Position numbers and translations under genes: made by a program. Below are positions 44,671 through 53,760 of a stretch of 64,000 bases of DNA, one piece after another (position 1 is the stretch's first letter; each line of letters opens with the position of its first letter). A model generated the notes under the pieces. It ran no database searches, was not told the DNA's origin, and was given only the letters and a program-made list of their open reading frames with translations. This DNA comes from Dermacentor variabilis (taxonomy: Eukaryota > Arthropoda > Arachnida > Ixodida > Ixodidae), in contig NC_134573.1 in the NCBI RefSeq assembly GCF_050947875.1, positions 33,811,615-33,875,614 on the forward strand, written 5' to 3'.

Positions 44671-45722
44671 TTAAAGGGACACTAAAGGTTACTATTAAGT
44701 CAACGTGGACTGTTGAAATACCATCCCAGAAACCTCGAAACGCTTGTTTCGTGCCAAGGAGAGACTTAATTAAGAGAAAATGTGTTATGAAGCGTCCGCG
44801 TACCTCTAGCGCAGTTCAAATCGCCCGCCCTCCGATCGAGGAGTACTGATATCATGGTCTCTTAGTGACGTTGCGCCATCGGTGAGTAGAACGGCGTCCG
44901 CAGACGGCGCTACGGCTTTTCTGCGCAAAACGCAAACGCACGGCCAGAAACAGAGCCAAGACAGAGCCGACAGGAGAGCGAAAGCGGGAGTATGGTTGCT
45001 AGCGGAAGGAGAAACGCGCGACCATAAGCTGGTACTTCATTCTATGACGCAAACTTCGACGCTCGTCGCAACGGACCCTGACAACGACAGAATGGGTCGT
45101 GATGGTGGGCTCAACTCCAGCGATTTGAGCACTGACGAGCGCGACCTGCTGCTGAGGGCTCGCGCTGCCGGCGTCGTTGCGTACTACGACGGCGGCCTCG
45201 ACACCGGCTCTCCGGAGCGGGAAAGCAACGAGGGCTTCCCAACACATCACATGGACGTGGCATTCTCGCTGCTTCTTCCAAATGAAAGTTTCGCGAGCCA
45301 GCAGAACCCTCACAGCACGACGCGATAACGAAACTACTGAAACTCCAAAGCGTGCCCGGCGCAGAGTTCAGCGAAAACGAAACCTTTCGACCACCCATAT
45401 TACTGAAGGGTAACGTCAAAATGTTATTTTTTCTTAGAATCGAATAGACGTAGACAAGTAGCATTTTTTTCCGTCTTATAATCGAATGAAATGATATTTT
45501 TAATACGAGTAGTTGAGTATTAGTAACACAAATTATGAGGAGTGCTTTCGTCATCGGGCTAGTACCGGAATGTCGCTGGGGGGTCTCAAATCGTGTCATG
45601 CATTTACCTCAATTTCTCGCTTACTAAAGCTCTGTTCGCGATTATATTGACGCCTTAGACGTTCTAGAACATTGCTCTACCACTTTAACTTCAGTTTCTG
45701 GTAGTCTTTAGTGTCCCTTTAA
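44671..45722. mobile_element. TTAA-bounded MITE-like element, 1052 bp
   Basis: The ends TTAAAGGGACACTAAAGG and GTCTTTAGTGTCCCTTTAA are inverted and share 17 bp with the 513-bp element at 36174. TTAA at both borders. An open frame of 148 codons (44882-45328) lies inside but shows no transposase features. Confidence 0.8.
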
Positions 45723-46049
45723 TCGCAAGTCGGCCATTTTCTTACTACTGCGGTACGATCACCGATTGCTGCATAGGGTGCTTGGGTTAGATGCCGATTC
45801 ACTAAATAGTTCTTTGTTCGTTCTTTTTCTCGTTTTTTTTTTGTCTCGCGTGACAGCAACCCCCCTCCCTCCTTTACATCCGACAAGGCAAGACGGCATG
45901 AAGCCGTGCGTTCTCACTGCTGCCAGGTAGCCACATGCATCGGACCATCGGGTCGCGCATTTAAGTACGTTTACTGCACCGCTCTTACACGCGCATTACC
46001 GCAAATAAACGTAGTGTAGAAAACGCGCAGTAAACCTACTATCCGAATG
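45723..46049. other. Intron f-g: nothing recognised
   Basis: T-rich and C-rich short runs only. Confidence 0.4.
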
Positions 46050-47505
46050 ACCCGATGGTGCAATACAGCGGCCGTGCAGCTTCCTCTGATTTGTCATTAT
46101 CGGATCTTAGTGGCAATAAGGTTTCTCTTTACGCCGACGACATCACTCTTTGGACAACTGGCGGCTCCGATGGAGAGATTCAAGACACTCTACAGGCCGC
46201 AGCAGACGCCGTCGTGGCTCATGCGAGGGCTATGAATGTCACATGCTCCCCTCAAAAATCTGAGTTACTTCTTCTGCCATCCCACCGGGGGGCCGAAAAA
46301 CGCATGTCTAGTATACAGGTCATCCTAAACCACATCGCTGTTACTAGAGTGCACACGCTCCGGGTGCTCGGTTTACACATTCAAAGCAACCGGCTCAACA
46401 CATATACCCTACATACACTCCACGCCACAGTAGATCACACCCTGCGCCTTCTAGGGCGAGTCTCCAATAAACATGACGGACTAAAGGAGGCCGAACTTCT
46501 CCGCCTGGTCCAGGCCTTCGCTATTAGTAAGATTACATTCGCAACACCATATCTACATTTCCTTAAATCAGAATCAGATAAGATCGACACTCTTTTAAGC
46601 AAAACATATAAATTCGCTCTGGGGGTCCCCATACGTACTTCCACTGAAAGGCTCATGCTTACTGGCACCTTCAATGCACTTACTGAACTCACAGAAGCCC
46701 ACCTCACATCCAAATATAGCAGACTTTCTAACACCGCAACAGGTAGACACATTCTACAAACTCTTTCTATCACTCCGACAACCATCATCAAAGTTAAATA
46801 CACCATTCCACATCACATACACGAGAGCCTCTGCATCCGCCCACTTCCTAAAAACATGCACCCTGTGCACCACAAACAGCGCAGGAGGCAGCGAGCAAAG
46901 GCGCTCCAAAAACAATTGTCCACCTCAAAAGACGTGCTCTATGTTGATGCCCCCGAATATGGGAACAGAAATAATCATTGCGCAATATCAATCATTAACT
47001 CTCACGGCCAGGTCGCTGCGACCGCAGCTATTCCTGGCTCTTCCTCGGAGGAGGCGGAGGAAGCGGCCATAGCTCTTGCCCTCACAATCCCCAATTCATC
47101 AGTTATCGTTAGCGACTCGAAAGCAGTCATACATCCGCGCGTAGGTGTGAAGTTCTGCGGCGACAGCTGCAGACTAGCACCTTTCCCTCCCCTTACATCC
47201 TCCACCACATTTATTTACCTCCATTTACCTTTCTCCCTCTTGTAAATTCTGCGTCTCTCCCAAAGCAGACTTAAACCACATCCTGTGGGAGTGCACTAAT
47301 AACCCCCTTCCCCCTTTCCTCAAGCAATTATTATCTAGTGAGGAGCAGTGGGAGGCTGCCTTGCGCAGCTCGAGGCCCGACCTTCGGATGGCCATCCTGG
47401 AGTGGGCTGAGAGGATAGAGGAGGCATGCTTAAAGTAGTTCCTCCCCCACCCTCGAATGCGTTGCCCCCTTCCCTTTAAAGAAGGATAAATAAAGTTTTT
47501 CCTCA
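46050..47505 (+). mobile_element. I-clade non-LTR retrotransposon, 5'-truncated, with RNase H
   Basis: KVSLYADDITLWTTGGS (RT motif C, YADD) near 46118 opens a 396-codon frame that runs through the RT thumb to an RNase H start (DVLYVDAPEYGNRNNHCAIS, EEAEEAAIALAL, VIVSDSKAVI), with the D...E...D order of that domain. The frame is lost after about 47150; the C-terminal zinc motif (CKFCVSPKADLNHILWEC) follows near 47240-47300 in another frame, then a stop and AATAAA near 47488. RT plus RNase H is diagnostic of the I group. Inactive. Confidence 0.85.
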
Positions 47506-48014
47506 TCATCGCCTGTCATGTCAACGAAACTGCCACAAAAAAAAAAAAGAAAGGAAATCGAGATTGAAACTCGGGGCCGCTACGTGGCAACCCGATACGC
47601 TACCGCAACGCTTGCCGAACCATTTCTCCAGTTGTCGTATTACCCACTGTCTTAAAGCTGTTCGGACCTTTCCCGCAATATTTTTGTTGATTTGAAGGAC
47701 GATTGTTGGGCACTTCGCGTACATTCTGCTGTAACCTTTTCTCTTATACCCTATATAATGCCTGGAGCCACTTCTAAAGTTCATATTTCGTGAGAATAGC
47801 GAGCCCTCCGCCGGGATAGCACTGATTGCCGTCAAAGTGCGCTAAAGCTCGTAGCATCTCCCGCTTGGTCGCACAGAATTTAATCATGGACATATGATGA
47901 TGGCAAGCTGTACGTATTGTAACCAGCGTTCTCTGAAGGTAGTTCGAAGCTTCGCGGAACGAGGTTGCGGTAGAGTTTTGCCCTCATGGATCTGCCATGC
48001 CTTGAAGACGACAA
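47506..48014. other. Intron f-g: nothing recognised
   Basis: No exon or repeat identified. Confidence 0.4.
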
Positions 48015-48142
48015 TTATATATATAAACTGTTATATATATTATTATATATAACAGTTATATATAATACATAACTATATATAAATATATATATATATATAT
48101 ATTATATAATATATAATATATATAAATTATATATATAAACTG
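48015..48142. repeat. AT-rich palindromic tract
   Basis: Nearly pure A/T with self-complementary TATATAACAGTTATATATA-like words; ACTGT/ACAGT marks recur (48030, 48050, 48138). Confidence 0.8.
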
Positions 48143-48434
48143 TCGCTTCTTCGAGACAATTCGCAGCGAGCGGTGCGCTATTAATAGTTCAGTGCTCGTC
48201 GCTTAGACATCTGTGCAGTGAATACAGCGAGTGCAACGGGCGATAGTAGGCGCAATCTGATAAGGCATGAGATGATGTCTTTGATTAAAACTAATTATAA
48301 TGCAATGACTGTACGCGGCATCACTCTGTTCCTTGCCGACTGTTGCGGTTCTGATTGTGCATTATCGGTGATTAAAGGTGCAGTTAAAAATGACTTGACA
48401 GCAAGAGGCATGAGTATCGGAGTCTGTAGTCTGT
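48143..48434 (+). repeat. 290-bp direct duplication, left copy
   Basis: From CGCTTCTTCGAGACAATTCG to GGAGTCTGTAG it matches 49378-49667 with about four differences. An open frame (from 48218, MNTASATGDSRRNLIRHEMM ...) is shared by both copies but looks like no known protein. Confidence 0.9.
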
Positions 48435-48470
48435 CCGCGCTTACTTCCAATGTGGCTTTAAACGAGACAA

Positions 48471-48957
48471 AAGGGGCTTAACCGAGGGGCCCGATCCATA
48501 TCATAGGAAGCCAACAAACACAGACACCGAGGACATAGGGGAAATTACTTGTACCTAATGAACGAAATAAAGAAACGATAAAACGGAAATCAAAGTGGAT
48601 GAAAAAACAACTTGCCGCAGGTGGGGAAGGATCCCACAACCTTCGCATTTCGCGTGCGATGCTCTACCAATTGAGCTACCGCGGCGCTGTTTCCCCATCC
48701 ACTTTCTTGGGTATTTATGTGTCCTATTACCCTGGGAGTGTTCCTAGTAAAACCCTGGGAATGCGAAGATTGTGAAATCGTTCCTCACCGGCGGCAAGTT
48801 GTTTTTTCATTCACTTTCATTTCCATTAATTTATCGTTTCTTTGTTTCATTTATTAAGCACAAGTAATTTCCCCTATGTTGTCCTCGGTGTCAGTGTTTG
48901 TTGGCCTCTTATAATACGACTAATAAAAATCGGGCCCCTTGGTTAAACCCTTTCTTC
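48471..48957. mobile_element. Foldback element with about 150-bp inverted arms
   Basis: Left arm 48471-48620 and right arm 48792-48957 are inverted copies (ends AAGGGGCTTAACCGAGGGGC and GCCCCTTGGTTAAACCCTT; inner ends ACAACTTGCCGC and GCGGCAAGTTGT). The loop holds a tRNA-like sequence. Sequence resembling a longer version of the right flank (to about 49250) may belong to the same family. No target duplication identified. Confidence 0.85.
48614..48685 (-). tRNA. tRNA-like sequence (cloverleaf, probably non-functional)
   Basis: Read on the - strand, 72 nt fold into a full cloverleaf: acceptor GCCGCGG/CTGCGGC (one G-T), D arm GCTC/GAGC, anticodon arm TCGCA/TGCGA with loop CGCGAAA, T arm GTGGG/CCCAC. 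The anticodon position reads CGA, but base 33 is G and not T, there is no long variable arm as a Ser tRNA would need, and the T loop (ATCCTTC) is not TTCRANN. It is therefore a tRNA-derived module of the foldback element, not a confident tRNA gene. Confidence 0.6.
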
Positions 48958-49377
48958 TCGTTTATAACATAACGAGAATCTCGAATCCGGCAATATTGAT
49001 GCCTTCAGGTAGCATGTGTGGGCTTACTGACCGGTTGACTTCACCCAAAAAGGTCACGTTCTCGAGACGCCTGCGGCAGAAAAAAGGATGTTCCACGTCC
49101 GCCGCCAAGGTCTGTGAGTGGTGGCGCTGGCTAACGCACCCTACACTCTACAACAGTAGGGTTCATCTGAAGAAATTGGAGCTGCTGCAGAAACAACCCC
49201 ACGAAAGGATGCCATTTTCCCCCTCCATTCATAATTGTCGAGTTACCACCCACTGAGAAGGGCGCCAAGATGGGTGCACAGACCCCTTTCACGGGTTTGC
49301 ACTGTGGATGTGTTTGTCACTAGAAAAGTAAGCAAGAATAAATTGCGGAAAGACATATGGAACAGATGAGGACAAGG
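48958..49377. other. Spacer between duplicated copies
   Basis: Carries sequence probably belonging to the foldback family (ACCGGTTGACTTCACCC, GACGCCTGCGGCAGA); no gene. Confidence 0.45.
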
Positions 49378-49667
49378 TCGCTTCTTCGAGACAATTCGCA
49401 GCGAGCGGTGCGCTATTAATAGTTCAGTGCTCGTCGCTTAGACATCTGTGCAGTGAATACAGCGAGTGCAACGGGCGATAGTTGGCGCAATCTGATAAGG
49501 CATGAGATGATGTCTTTGATTAAAGCTAATTATAATGCAATGATTGTACGCGGCATCACTCTGTTCCTTGCCGACTGTTGCGGTTCAGATTGTGCATTAT
49601 CGGTGATTAAAGGTGCAGTTAAAAATGACTTGACAGCAAGAGGCATGAGTATCGGAGTCTGTAGCCC
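49378..49667 (+). repeat. 290-bp direct duplication, right copy
   Basis: Nearly identical to 48143-48434. After GTCTGTAG the two copies diverge completely, as do their left flanks, which gives sharp borders. Confidence 0.9.
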
Positions 49668-49896
49668 ATCTGGCAACGCGCGCTCAATGTATATTGGCCT
49701 CAAGCACCACTGCTGAAAAAAGTGGTGCTTCCGTCGCTATGACGTAGAAAATGACATCACGTGATTCACGTTCGTGTCTTTGCCGCACCCAACGCTGCTC
49801 GCTGGCTGTGCTAATGAAGCATTGATTGCAGGTTTGTAGATAACGCATTTCATTCCCAAGGAAGCAATTTAACTGCCCACTTTTGCAGCATGGTGT
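49668..49896. other. Unassigned, small hairpin
   Basis: AAGCACCACT ... AGTGGTGCTT (49702-49730) forms a 10-bp stem. Confidence 0.5.
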
Positions 49897-50135
49897 AAAC
49901 GCCGCGAAGGCCAAGCGGATAAAGCGTTGCGCTGATAAGCCCGGGGTCGTGGTATCAAATCCCGGCCCCGGCGGCCGCATTTCCATGTGGTGAAATGCGA
50001 AAACGCCCGTGTACCTCGCATCGGGTACAGATTAAAGAACACACGGTGGTCAAAGTTGATCTCATTATGAGGCACGCGTCATAATCAGATCGTGATGTTC
50101 GCACGGAATGCCCCAGAATTTCATTTAATTAGGAA
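49897..50135 (+). mobile_element. Ruka-like SINE, diverged
   Basis: Head GCCGCGAAGGCCAAGCGGAT, B box GGTATCAAATCCC, then GGCGGCCGCATTTCCATG, GTGAAATGCGAAAACGCCCG and the 3' body with CATAATCAGATCGTG. Diverged, no clear duplication. Confidence 0.8.
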
Positions 50136-50459
50136 GGTTTACTGATCGGTGCCACAGCGTCCGACGTATTCGACCGAGCCCGGTGTGAGCTTTTTACACG
50201 TACCCGAAAACGAAGCGGCAGCGGGATCCTTGGCTGATAAAGTCAGTCAAAACAAAGTAACGTGGTCATCGTAAGAGTAGAAGAAGCGATGCACACAGAG
50301 CTTGTAGCGTGCTCGCTTGACATCGGTCGAAATACCCTGCGCAGAGATGCATGCGACTTGGATGCGCGCGCACGGCAGAAGCGCCGGATTGAGAAGACAA
50401 AAACAGAAGTGGTTGAAGTTCCTTGCACTAATAGGCTTTGATAAATCAGTGTCCCGCGA
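50136..50459. other. Intron f-g: nothing recognised
   Basis: No exon or repeat identified. Confidence 0.4.
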
Positions 50460-50930
50460 AAATTCCGGTTTATGTTGACAGCCGCCCTGCCCGAGAGAAA
50501 TTCTTGGAACAGGGGCGCTATAACTTAACGCTATTCCGAACTGTTTTTATCCCATTTATGCAATCATCCCTGCACGATTGGTAAAAAATATTTCGGGCGG
50601 CCCCCGCTTCGCCTGTCTCTCAGGCGACGTCACGCAAACCGCGACAACTCTTCATGTGATATGATGTGTGCACACTGATTATGCATCATTAGACCGAACA
50701 AAAGAAAAATAATTATTCCCAATTCCACACACTTTTTTTGCCATTAGTTCTCCGCTATTGGTCAAAAGGCTTCTGGCTGCGCCCACTACGCCTTTATGTC
50801 ACGCGACATCAAAATACCGGGAAAATTCAATCGCGTCAAAGTACGCGTGCGCATTAAATATCCAATAATGTACCGAACAAAACTGAACTTTTGTTTTTGA
50901 CAAGCCCGAGACTGCCCTGTTCTAAATGGA
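50460..50930 (-). repeat. Dispersed repeat family D, copy 2 (inverted relative to copy 1)
   Basis: Matches 44100-44640 in reverse, including the CGACGTCACGC block and the stretch before TCCGCTATTGGTCAAAAGG. Confidence 0.5.
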
Positions 50931-51344
50931 AGACGTCTGACGATCACTCTGGCACTGGCTGCACGAAGCTGCTGGAGAGAGCAGATTTATTTGCGTACAA
51001 TAAAGATTTTTACTTGGCAGTATAACGTTGTCTAGCCCATTGGGCACGTATGCTACATCGCTCTGGGGACACTTCTTCGCTGAGGAGTCCTTTTAGTGAC
51101 ATCTGAAACCTTCCGTTGCACGCCGCCGCAATTTGCGGACAGGCATCGCAAACTAAGCAAGGGGAAGCGGGCCAATCCCAGATGCCACCCTCCGCCTCCG
51201 GCTGTTCACTACGCTCGCTCGGCCCCACCGAGACCCGCTACATTTCTGCTCTCTTCTCGCCTCTTGTCAGCCACTTGAATAAGAACATGTTCAAGCAGGC
51301 AATGCTCTTCGTTTTGCATTCAAACAAAGGTGACCTCCTATAAA
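50931..51344. other. Intron f-g: nothing recognised
   Basis: No exon or repeat identified. Confidence 0.4.
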
Positions 51345-51460
51345 GGAGAAGACCGTTTGGGTGATCCAATAAATAATATTTTAATAATATACATTAATGA
51401 TTTACCTCGTAGCACATCAACTAAAATCAGACGTTATGAAAATGATTGCGTATTATACAC
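51345..51460 (+). pseudogene. CR1-like RT fragment
   Basis: GDPINNILIIYINDLPRSTS followed by TKIRRYENDCVLYT is a worn LIYINDLP ... YADDCVLY block (RT motifs B-C; the catalytic ADD is changed to END). It stops where a CACTCTAAGAAATAG terminal repeat begins. Confidence 0.6.
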
Positions 51461-51489
51461 TCTAAGAAATAGCCCGGAGAAAGCGGGAG
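51458..51489 (+). mobile_element. Lone terminal repeat of the CACTCTAAG family
   Basis: ACACTCTAAGAAATAGCC and GGAGAAAGCGGGAGTG resemble the ends of the 11.36-kb unit. The other end was lost where MITE family A sequence begins. Confidence 0.5.
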
Positions 51490-51740
51490 TGTGTCGGAGA
51501 ACGCAGGGAAGGAATTTCACTTGCGGAGGCTGGACGGGGTGAGTGGAGAGGGAGTCTCGCTATGCAGTGGAGCCCGCCTGCTGAAGTCATGGGTTCGCGG
51601 CATTGAAATATTTATATCTCGGCTATTAATGGGGGAGAGGATTTGAAAATTTTTTGCGGCAGAATGAATCCTTGAGGACACGTAACAAGTGCCACCGTAT
51701 AACCAAAATTTGCTGTGGGGTGGGGTGAGGGGCCCTTTAA
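51490..51740 (+). mobile_element. MITE family A, 3' end
   Basis: Matches 29085-29333 (CGGAGAACGCAGGGAAGG, GTGGAGCCCGCCTGCTGAAG, terminal GTGAGGGGCCCTTTAA). Confidence 0.75.
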
Positions 51741-52064
51741 AAGCACCTCTAGTGCCATGCGCATCAGTCAGATAATCTCACGCGTCCTGTTGAACGGTCA
51801 GCACTCGAATCTGCGATATATGGAAGAACGACGCAACTCGTGTGACAAGGGCGTAGGGCGTAGAACCGGTGAAAACGCTTGAGCTAAGCTCTCTGACGCG
51901 ATTCTGCAGCACCTCTTGTGAAGTGCTCCACGTTCAATTCTACAACGTTACAATGAATGCGGATGAAGACACCGAAACAGCTATGGCTTCTTGCCTCTAC
52001 AACCGGCTCTTACATTATAGAATTGAAGGCGGAAGTGGTAACTCCTGTCCTGAAGGGACAGGAG
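51741..52064. other. Intron f-g: nothing recognised
   Basis: Ends with a small perfect hairpin, CTCCTGTCCTGAAGGGACAGGAG (52038-52063 region). Confidence 0.5.
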
Positions 52065-52175
52065 CTACTTTGTGCACATGTTCATTTCGTCTGCTCCTGA
52101 AATGCTGATCGGCTGGGGGCGTACCCTAGCCCATCCAATCAGAACTTCCGCAGCAGCCGAAATGAACATTTCCAC
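52065..52175. repeat. Hyphenated palindrome, about 50-nt arms
   Basis: ATGTTCATTTCGTCTGCTCC ... TGATCGGCTGGG (left) pairs with TAGCCCATCCAATCAG ... GCAGCAGCCGAAATGAACAT (right). As a result both strands carry similar open frames (EMLIGWGRTLAHPI and EVLIGWARVRPQPI). Confidence 0.75.
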
Positions 52176-52572
52176 TATATGTGGGCACTTACGAAAAATG
52201 TCCTCCCCCCTTACGCTGTCTTGTGCCAATTTCTCGATGAGCCCTTGGCTTGGACGTTTACCAGTGAAGCGAATTGTGAAAACACTGCGTGCTAGACCAC
52301 AAGGAGTCGGGAAGCGACAAGCACTACGCAGCAAGAGCGGTTACACATGTGGCCTCAAAGCTTCCGCGGAAGAGATGAGGACACAGAAAAGTTCAATGAA
52401 CACGAGCGTGTCGCCTGCGTTGAAAGTTTAGTCGCCCTTGACCGCCTTTGCGCTTTACTATTTGGTCATTCACCACCAACTACCTCATTATCTATCGTTA
52501 TATTGCGCCCGTGAGATCGCTGGCGTCGTGAATCACGCCGCACTCGAGTAAGCCAGTTGTGACGTCTCGCAG
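52176..52572. other. End of the 26-kb intron
   Basis: Nothing recognised except the acceptor GTCTCGCAG of SLC41 exon g. Confidence 0.5.
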
Positions 52573-52856
52573 CCGTGGGCGGTAACCTGGCGGCCATCTA
52601 CTGCTGCCGACTGTCGACGTTCCTGAGCCGGCGCGTGGATCTGGGCGTGCTGCCACCCGAGGACGCATCCCGCTGTGCCAACCCGCTGGTGCTGTTCGCC
52701 GGTGCCTCCGAGGTGGGCCGTGTGGCGCGCATCCTGATGCTGGTGGTCATCCCGGGCCAGCTCATCTTCCTCACCGCCACTGACTTGCTGCGATACGGCA
52801 CGTTCAACGTGACACCCCTGTTCGGATGTCTCTACGTACTCGTCGCACTCGTGCAG
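52573..52856 (+). CDS. SLC41: SLC41 coding exon g (284 nt, phase 1 to 0)
   Basis: Acceptor CTCGCAG, donor GTACGT. It encodes VGGNLAAIYCCRLSTFLSRR, a hydrophilic loop (VDLGVLPPEDASRCANPLVL), then two membrane helices (ARILMLVVIPGQLIFLTATD; NVTPLFGCLYVLVALVQ). The second-repeat signature is NG-VGGNL-x-AI-x2-SR-x-ST in most SLC41 proteins; here NG is NA and the SR pair is CR, a variant worth noting. The family continues with another helix and a PDN/ALGD block, which I could not find up to 64000, so the last exon is probably outside the window. Confidence 0.95.
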
Positions 52857-52969
52857 GTACGTTGGGCAGATCCATCAATACGGCCGTATCAGTCGCCGAC
52901 GCTTATTATTTTTTAAATATTTTATATGAGTGGTAATGTAATACGCAGGGCATGTCGCCGATTGGCATT
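52857..52969. other. Start of the next SLC41 intron
   Basis: Donor GTACGT at 52857; nothing else recognised. Confidence 0.6.
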
Positions 52970-53165
52970 AGAGTTACAGAATGGGTGCCAAAGGAAGGGA
53001 AGCGCAGTAGAGGACGGTAGAAAATTAGGTGTATTGCTGAAATTAGGAAATTTCCAGGCGCACGTTCAAATCAGCTAGTGCAAGACAGGGATAATTGGAG
53101 CTCACTGGTAGAGGACTTCGTCCTGCTGAGGACATAAGAATAGAACGATGATGATGGTGATGTGT
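52970..53165 (+). mobile_element. RTE-like LINE 3' fragment
   Basis: RVTEWVPKEGKRSRGR then, after a stop, frame-broken similarity to the RTE C-terminus (AEIRKFPGA ... QLVQDR-NW) and an ATGATGATGG tail. A different subfamily from the copy at 41302. Confidence 0.65.
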
Positions 53166-53290
53166 GGCAACCCTTACGACAGCAGGCAGGCTGTGCGACG
53201 CGAATATTTTCTAAACAAGTTATCCGCAACAAGGCAGATCGATCCTTAAAATTCCTTACTCGATCCTTAAAGGGGCCGTGAACCACTTTT

Positions 53291-53748
53291 TGTATAGCAA
53301 AACAAAAGTGTATAACAGCTGTGTTTTACCAGCACTCACGTACGGGGCAGAAACCTGGAGGCTTACGAAAAGGGTTCTACTTAAATAGAGGACGACGCAA
53401 CGAACTATGGAAAGAAGAATGATGGGTGTAACGTTAAGGGATAAGAAAAGAGCAGATTGGTGAGGGAACAAACGCGAGTTAATAACATCTTAGTTGAAAT
53501 CAAGAAAAAGAAATGGGGGGGTATGGGCAGGACATGTAATGAGGAAGGAAGATAACCGATGGTCATTAAGGGTTACGGACTGGATCCCAAGGGAAGGGAA
53601 GCGTAGCAGGGGGCGGCAGAAAGTTAGGTGGGCGGATGCGATTACGAAGTTTGCAGGGACGAGATGGCCACAATTTGTACATGACCGGGGTAGTTGGAGA
53701 AATGTAGGAGAGGCCTTTGCCCTGCAGTTAGCTTAATTAGGCTGATCA
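53291..53748 (+). mobile_element. RTE LINE 3' end with 12-bp target duplication
   Basis: Matches 43263-43700 closely (TATAACAGCTGTGTTTTACC, GACATGTAATGAGGAAGGAA, TTGCCCTGCAGTTAGC) with several indels. GAACCACTTTTT stands at 53279-53290 and 53749-53760. The target is a TTAAAGGGGCCGTGAACCAC sequence, itself the end of a MITE-type repeat. Confidence 0.88.
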
Positions 53749-53760
53749 CGAACCACTTTT

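Larger units (their letters stand above)
10263..52856 (+). other. SLC41: SLC41-family magnesium transporter gene, internal part (seven coding exons)
   Basis: Seven exons with AG/GT borders join in compatible phases into 326 codons without a stop. The product has the two MgtE-type repeats of SLC41 proteins: a first block [20 protein letters not shown], and a second block VGGNLAAIYCCRLSTF, both built on G-x2-GN-L-x6-R-x-ST. Between them is [20 protein letters not shown], the Asp-containing helix of the family. SLC41 proteins are multi-pass membrane proteins of about 500-550 residues that carry Mg2+ across the plasma membrane. Missing here are the N-terminal region with the first membrane helices and the last exon, where the family has a second PDN-x-PY-x-ALGD block. 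The six introns are 7.5, 0.8, 1.9, 2.1, 3.4 and 26 kb. Which paralog type (A1, A2 or A3) cannot be told. Confidence 0.93.

Noticed and set aside
44882..45328. A 148-codon frame as a possible transposase of the TTAA element
   Set aside because: No DDE spacing, no zinc ligands and low complexity; the frame may be chance in GC-rich DNA.
48614..48685. A working tRNA-Ser(CGA) gene
   Set aside because: G at base 33, wrong T loop and no long variable arm; it is part of a foldback element.
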